From an uncultured Bacilli bacterium (GTDB lineage Bacteria > Bacillota_I > Bacilli_A > RF39 > UBA660): a DNA stretch of 6,661 bases. This document shows positions 5,218-6,661 of the stretch, one piece after another. A program made the translations under genes and the position numbers. The notes beneath the pieces are model-generated. The model had not been told where the DNA came from, made no database searches, and saw only the letters and a list, made by a program, of their open reading frames with translations. The stretch covers positions 1 to 6,661 of the forward strand of contig CANRAX010000065.1 in assembly GCA_947628635.1 (NCBI GenBank), read 5' to 3'. Numbering within the stretch: the first letter of the stretch is position 1; each line of letters begins with the position of its first letter.

Positions 5218-5246
5218 TTGTTAATTTTTTTAAATGATGATATAAT
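5218..5246 (+). promoter_or_regulatory. Sigma-A promoter of scpAB
   Basis: TTGTTA (5218-5223) and TATAAT (5241-5246) are 17 bp apart, and TGA just before the -10 makes it an extended type. Transcription should begin near 5253, before the GGGAGTGGGAG ribosome-binding region at 5258-5268. It fires away from the minus-strand promoter, making this a divergent intergenic region with housekeeping promoters on both sides. Confidence 0.78.
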
Positions 5247-5269
5247 TTATATAGTTCGGGAGTGGGAGA

Positions 5270-5992
5270 ATGCAAATAGAGTTTAAAATAAATGAGTTTT
5301 CTGGTCCATTAGATTTATTACTACATTTGATTAAAGAAGCCAAGATGGATATAATGGATATTGAAATAGAACAAATAACTAAACAATATATGGATTATTT
5401 AGCTTTACAAGAAAAGATGAATTTAGAAATAGCTAGCGAGTACTTAGTTTTAGCTTCTGAATTATTAGAAATAAAATCAAAATTATTACTTCCTAGCGAA
5501 AGGTTAGAAGAAGAGCTTGAAGAAGCTGATCCACGTGAGGAACTTGTAAATAGATTATTAGAATATCAAGCATATAAGGAAATCACTAAAGTTCTTCATG
5601 ATAAAGAAAATTTGCGAAGTGAAATTTATACAAAAGCTCCAGAAAATGTTAAACATTATATTGATGAAAATAAAGAAATAAACTGTGATGTTTCTTTAGA
5701 TGATTTAATAGAAGCCTTTAAAAAATATTTGCAGCGAAAAAAAGAAAATGAACCTTTAAAAACAAAAATAACTGTAAATGAAATAAGTGTTTCTTCTCGT
5801 AGATATGATATAAAAAAAGTTTTGGCTAAAAAGAGGAGAGTTTCTTTTTTTGATTTATTTCCTATAATTAATAGAGAATATGTTGTTGCGACTTTTTTAG
5901 CTATTTTAGAAATGGCTAAAGATAAAGAACTTATTATTAAGCAAGAGGGAACTTTTGGAGAAATTGTTTGTGAGGTGGCCGATGAAAAATAA
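5270..5992 (+). CDS. scpA: Segregation and condensation protein A (kleisin)
   Basis: ScpA is the kleisin subunit that bridges the SMC dimer heads and, with ScpB, forms the SMC-ScpAB condensin that organises and segregates the chromosome on the nucleoid. The 240-aa product matches the usual length (251 in Bacillus). The N-terminal SMC-neck-binding domain begins with the signature FSGPLDLLLHLI (10-21), then KMDIMDIEIEQITKQY (25-40) and ASELLEIKSKLLLP (62-75). An acidic middle (78-92) with LLEYQAYKE (96-104) follows. The C-terminal winged helix (about 172-238) contains SFFDLFPI and VVATFLAILEMAK. ATG 5270 is preceded by GGGAGTG at 5258-5264. It overlaps scpB by 11 nt and has its own sigma-A promoter. 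Nothing suggests damage or transfer; this is a housekeeping gene. Confidence 0.96.
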   Translation: MQIEFKINEFSGPLDLLLHLIKEAKMDIMDIEIEQITKQYMDYLALQEKMNLEIASEYLVLASELLEIKSKLLLPSERLEEELEEADPREELVNRLLEYQAYKEITKVLHDKENLRSEIYTKAPENVKHYIDENKEINCDVSLDDLIEAFKKYLQRKKENEPLKTKITVNEISVSSRRYDIKKVLAKKRRVSFFDLFPIINREYVVATFLAILEMAKDKELIIKQEGTFGEIVCEVADEK

Positions 5993-6563
5993 AGCAATTT
6001 TAGAAGGACTATTATTTGTAGTTGGAGAAGATGGTTTAAGTATAGATCAAATAGTTGATGTTTTAAATGTTGATGTTGATTTGGCTAAAAATTTGATTAA
6101 GGAATTAAAGATTGATTATGAAGATGAAAATAGAGGCTTAAGAATTGATTTTTTAGGTAACAAATTTAAATTAACTACTAAATATGAACACCGTCAATAT
6201 TATCAAAAACTTCTTCTTAATCCTGAGACTAATACTTTAAGTCAAGCTGCTTTAGAAACTTTAGCAATTATTGCATATAATGAGCCTATTACAAGAGTTC
6301 AGATAGATAATATTAGAGGAGTAGGCTCAAGAGATATTGTTAGAAAATTAATTGCTAAGGGGTTTATTAAAGAAACTGGTAGAAGTGATTTACCTGGTAG
6401 GCCTATTCTTTATGAAACGACATCAGAGTTTTTGGATTATTTTGGTTTAGCAACTATTGATGATTTGCCTGATATGAGAAATTTTTTAGAAGAAAATATT
6501 AAAGAAAATGATGATGAAACTGATTTATATAAATCTAAGTACATTGAGATAAATAATAAATAA
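5982..6563 (+). CDS. scpB: Segregation and condensation protein B
   Basis: ScpB dimerises and binds the central part of ScpA in the SMC-ScpAB complex on the nucleoid. The 193-aa product matches the family (197 in Bacillus). It has two winged-helix domains: the first near residues 1-75 (AILEGLLFVVGEDGLS at 5-20, GLRIDFLGNKFKL at 52-64) and the second near 82-160. The second carries the hallmark LSQAALETLAIIAYNEPITR (86-105), IDNIRGVGS (108-116) and GRSDLPGRPILYETT (133-147). An acidic, disordered-looking tail follows (169-193). I chose ATG 5982 over the in-frame ATG 5955 because GAGGTG at 5972-5977 is 4 nt upstream and the extra upstream residues (MEKLFVRWP) match nothing. It overlaps the scpA end by 11 nt, which implies coupled translation and balanced subunits. 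No clear T-rich hairpin terminator follows. Confidence 0.96.
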   Translation: MKNKAILEGLLFVVGEDGLSIDQIVDVLNVDVDLAKNLIKELKIDYEDENRGLRIDFLGNKFKLTTKYEHRQYYQKLLLNPETNTLSQAALETLAIIAYNEPITRVQIDNIRGVGSRDIVRKLIAKGFIKETGRSDLPGRPILYETTSEFLDYFGLATIDDLPDMRNFLEENIKENDDETDLYKSKYIEINNK

Positions 6564-6568
6564 AAATG

Positions 6569-6598
6569 TTGTCTAAAGAAGAAATATTATGATATAAT
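6569..6598 (+). promoter_or_regulatory. Promoter of the tRNA-Leu gene
   Basis: TTGTCT (6569-6574) and TATAAT (6593-6598) are separated by 18 bp, and the -10 is again preceded by TGA (extended type). A start near 6605 lies a few bases before the mature tRNA 5' end at 6611. A 7-bp inverted repeat, AAGAAGA (6576-6582) and TCTTCTT (6598-6604), flanks the -10. Confidence 0.68.
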
Positions 6599-6610
6599 CT
6601 TCTTGTACTT

Positions 6611-6661
6611 GCTCGTATGGCGGAATTGGTAGACGCGGTAGACTCAAAATCTACTTCTAGC
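6611..6661 (+). tRNA. tRNA-Leu, anticodon CAA (5' part, cut by window end)
   Basis: The first 51 nt of a leucine tRNA are present. GCTCGTA is the 5' acceptor strand. The D-arm TGGCGGAATTGGTAGACGC is typical of class II tRNA-Leu. The anticodon stem GTAGA (6638-6642) pairs perfectly with TCTAC (6650-6654) around the loop CTCAAAA, giving anticodon CAA (6645-6647), which reads UUG. The long variable arm begins as the window ends, so the T-arm, the 3' acceptor strand and the CCA end are not visible. Confidence 0.94.

Noticed and set aside
5656..5997. Minus-strand open frame (113 codons) across the scpA/scpB junction
   Set aside because: It is antisense to two clear housekeeping genes, with no start signal and a low-complexity Ser/Phe-rich product.
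1..6661. CRISPR array, transposase, phage or integration signals
   Set aside because: No spaced direct repeats, inverted terminal repeats, recombinase genes or target duplications were seen. Base and codon use look uniform through the window, and although a tRNA is present its 3' end, where attachment sites usually lie, is outside.

Overview
This very AT-rich window reads as a chromosomal stretch of a low-GC, endospore-forming member of the Bacillota. It carries a sporulation sigma-factor operon, a spoVA (dipicolinic acid channel) operon, scpAB and a tRNA-Leu. TGA is used as a true stop codon: the spoVAC stop overlaps the spoVAD start as ATGA. The standard bacterial code therefore applies, and this is not a UGA-Trp mollicute. 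An uncultured or deep Bacilli/Clostridia-type lineage is my inference; the species cannot be named from this sequence.

Region 1 (1-1095) is a short sporulation operon. Two perfect copies of the Spo0A box TGTCGAA and one near-copy lie upstream of a GTG-started STAS protein resembling SpoIIAA. A group-3 sigma factor resembling SigF follows directly. An intrinsic terminator overlaps the sigF stop codon. The usual middle gene, spoIIAB (anti-sigma kinase), is missing between them.

Region 2 (1084-2966) is a minimal spoVAC-spoVAD-spoVAE operon. It has a candidate forespore-type (sigma-G-like) promoter partly embedded in the preceding terminator. The three genes overlap by 4 and 1 nt, each with a strong Shine-Dalgarno or an equivalent. 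A candidate terminator lies inside the convergent gene.

Region 3 (2907-5166) is on the minus strand. A good extended -10 promoter drives a cytoplasmic transglutaminase-like cysteine-enzyme protein with an intact Cys-His-Asp set. It overlaps a TPR-like protein of unknown role. A zinc-ribbon RNHCP-family protein follows 58 nt later, and its stop codon interlocks with that of spoVAE.

Region 4 (5218-6661) is on the plus strand. A divergent sigma-A promoter drives scpA-scpB, the condensin accessory subunits, overlapping by 11 nt. A separate promoter then drives a tRNA-Leu(CAA) cut by the window end.

Functionally, regions 1 and 2 give a plausible Spo0A -> SigF -> forespore sigma -> DPA-channel sequence. 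scpAB and the tRNA are housekeeping genes. The transglutaminase/TPR pair is the least explained part. No intergenic stretch exceeds 300 bases.
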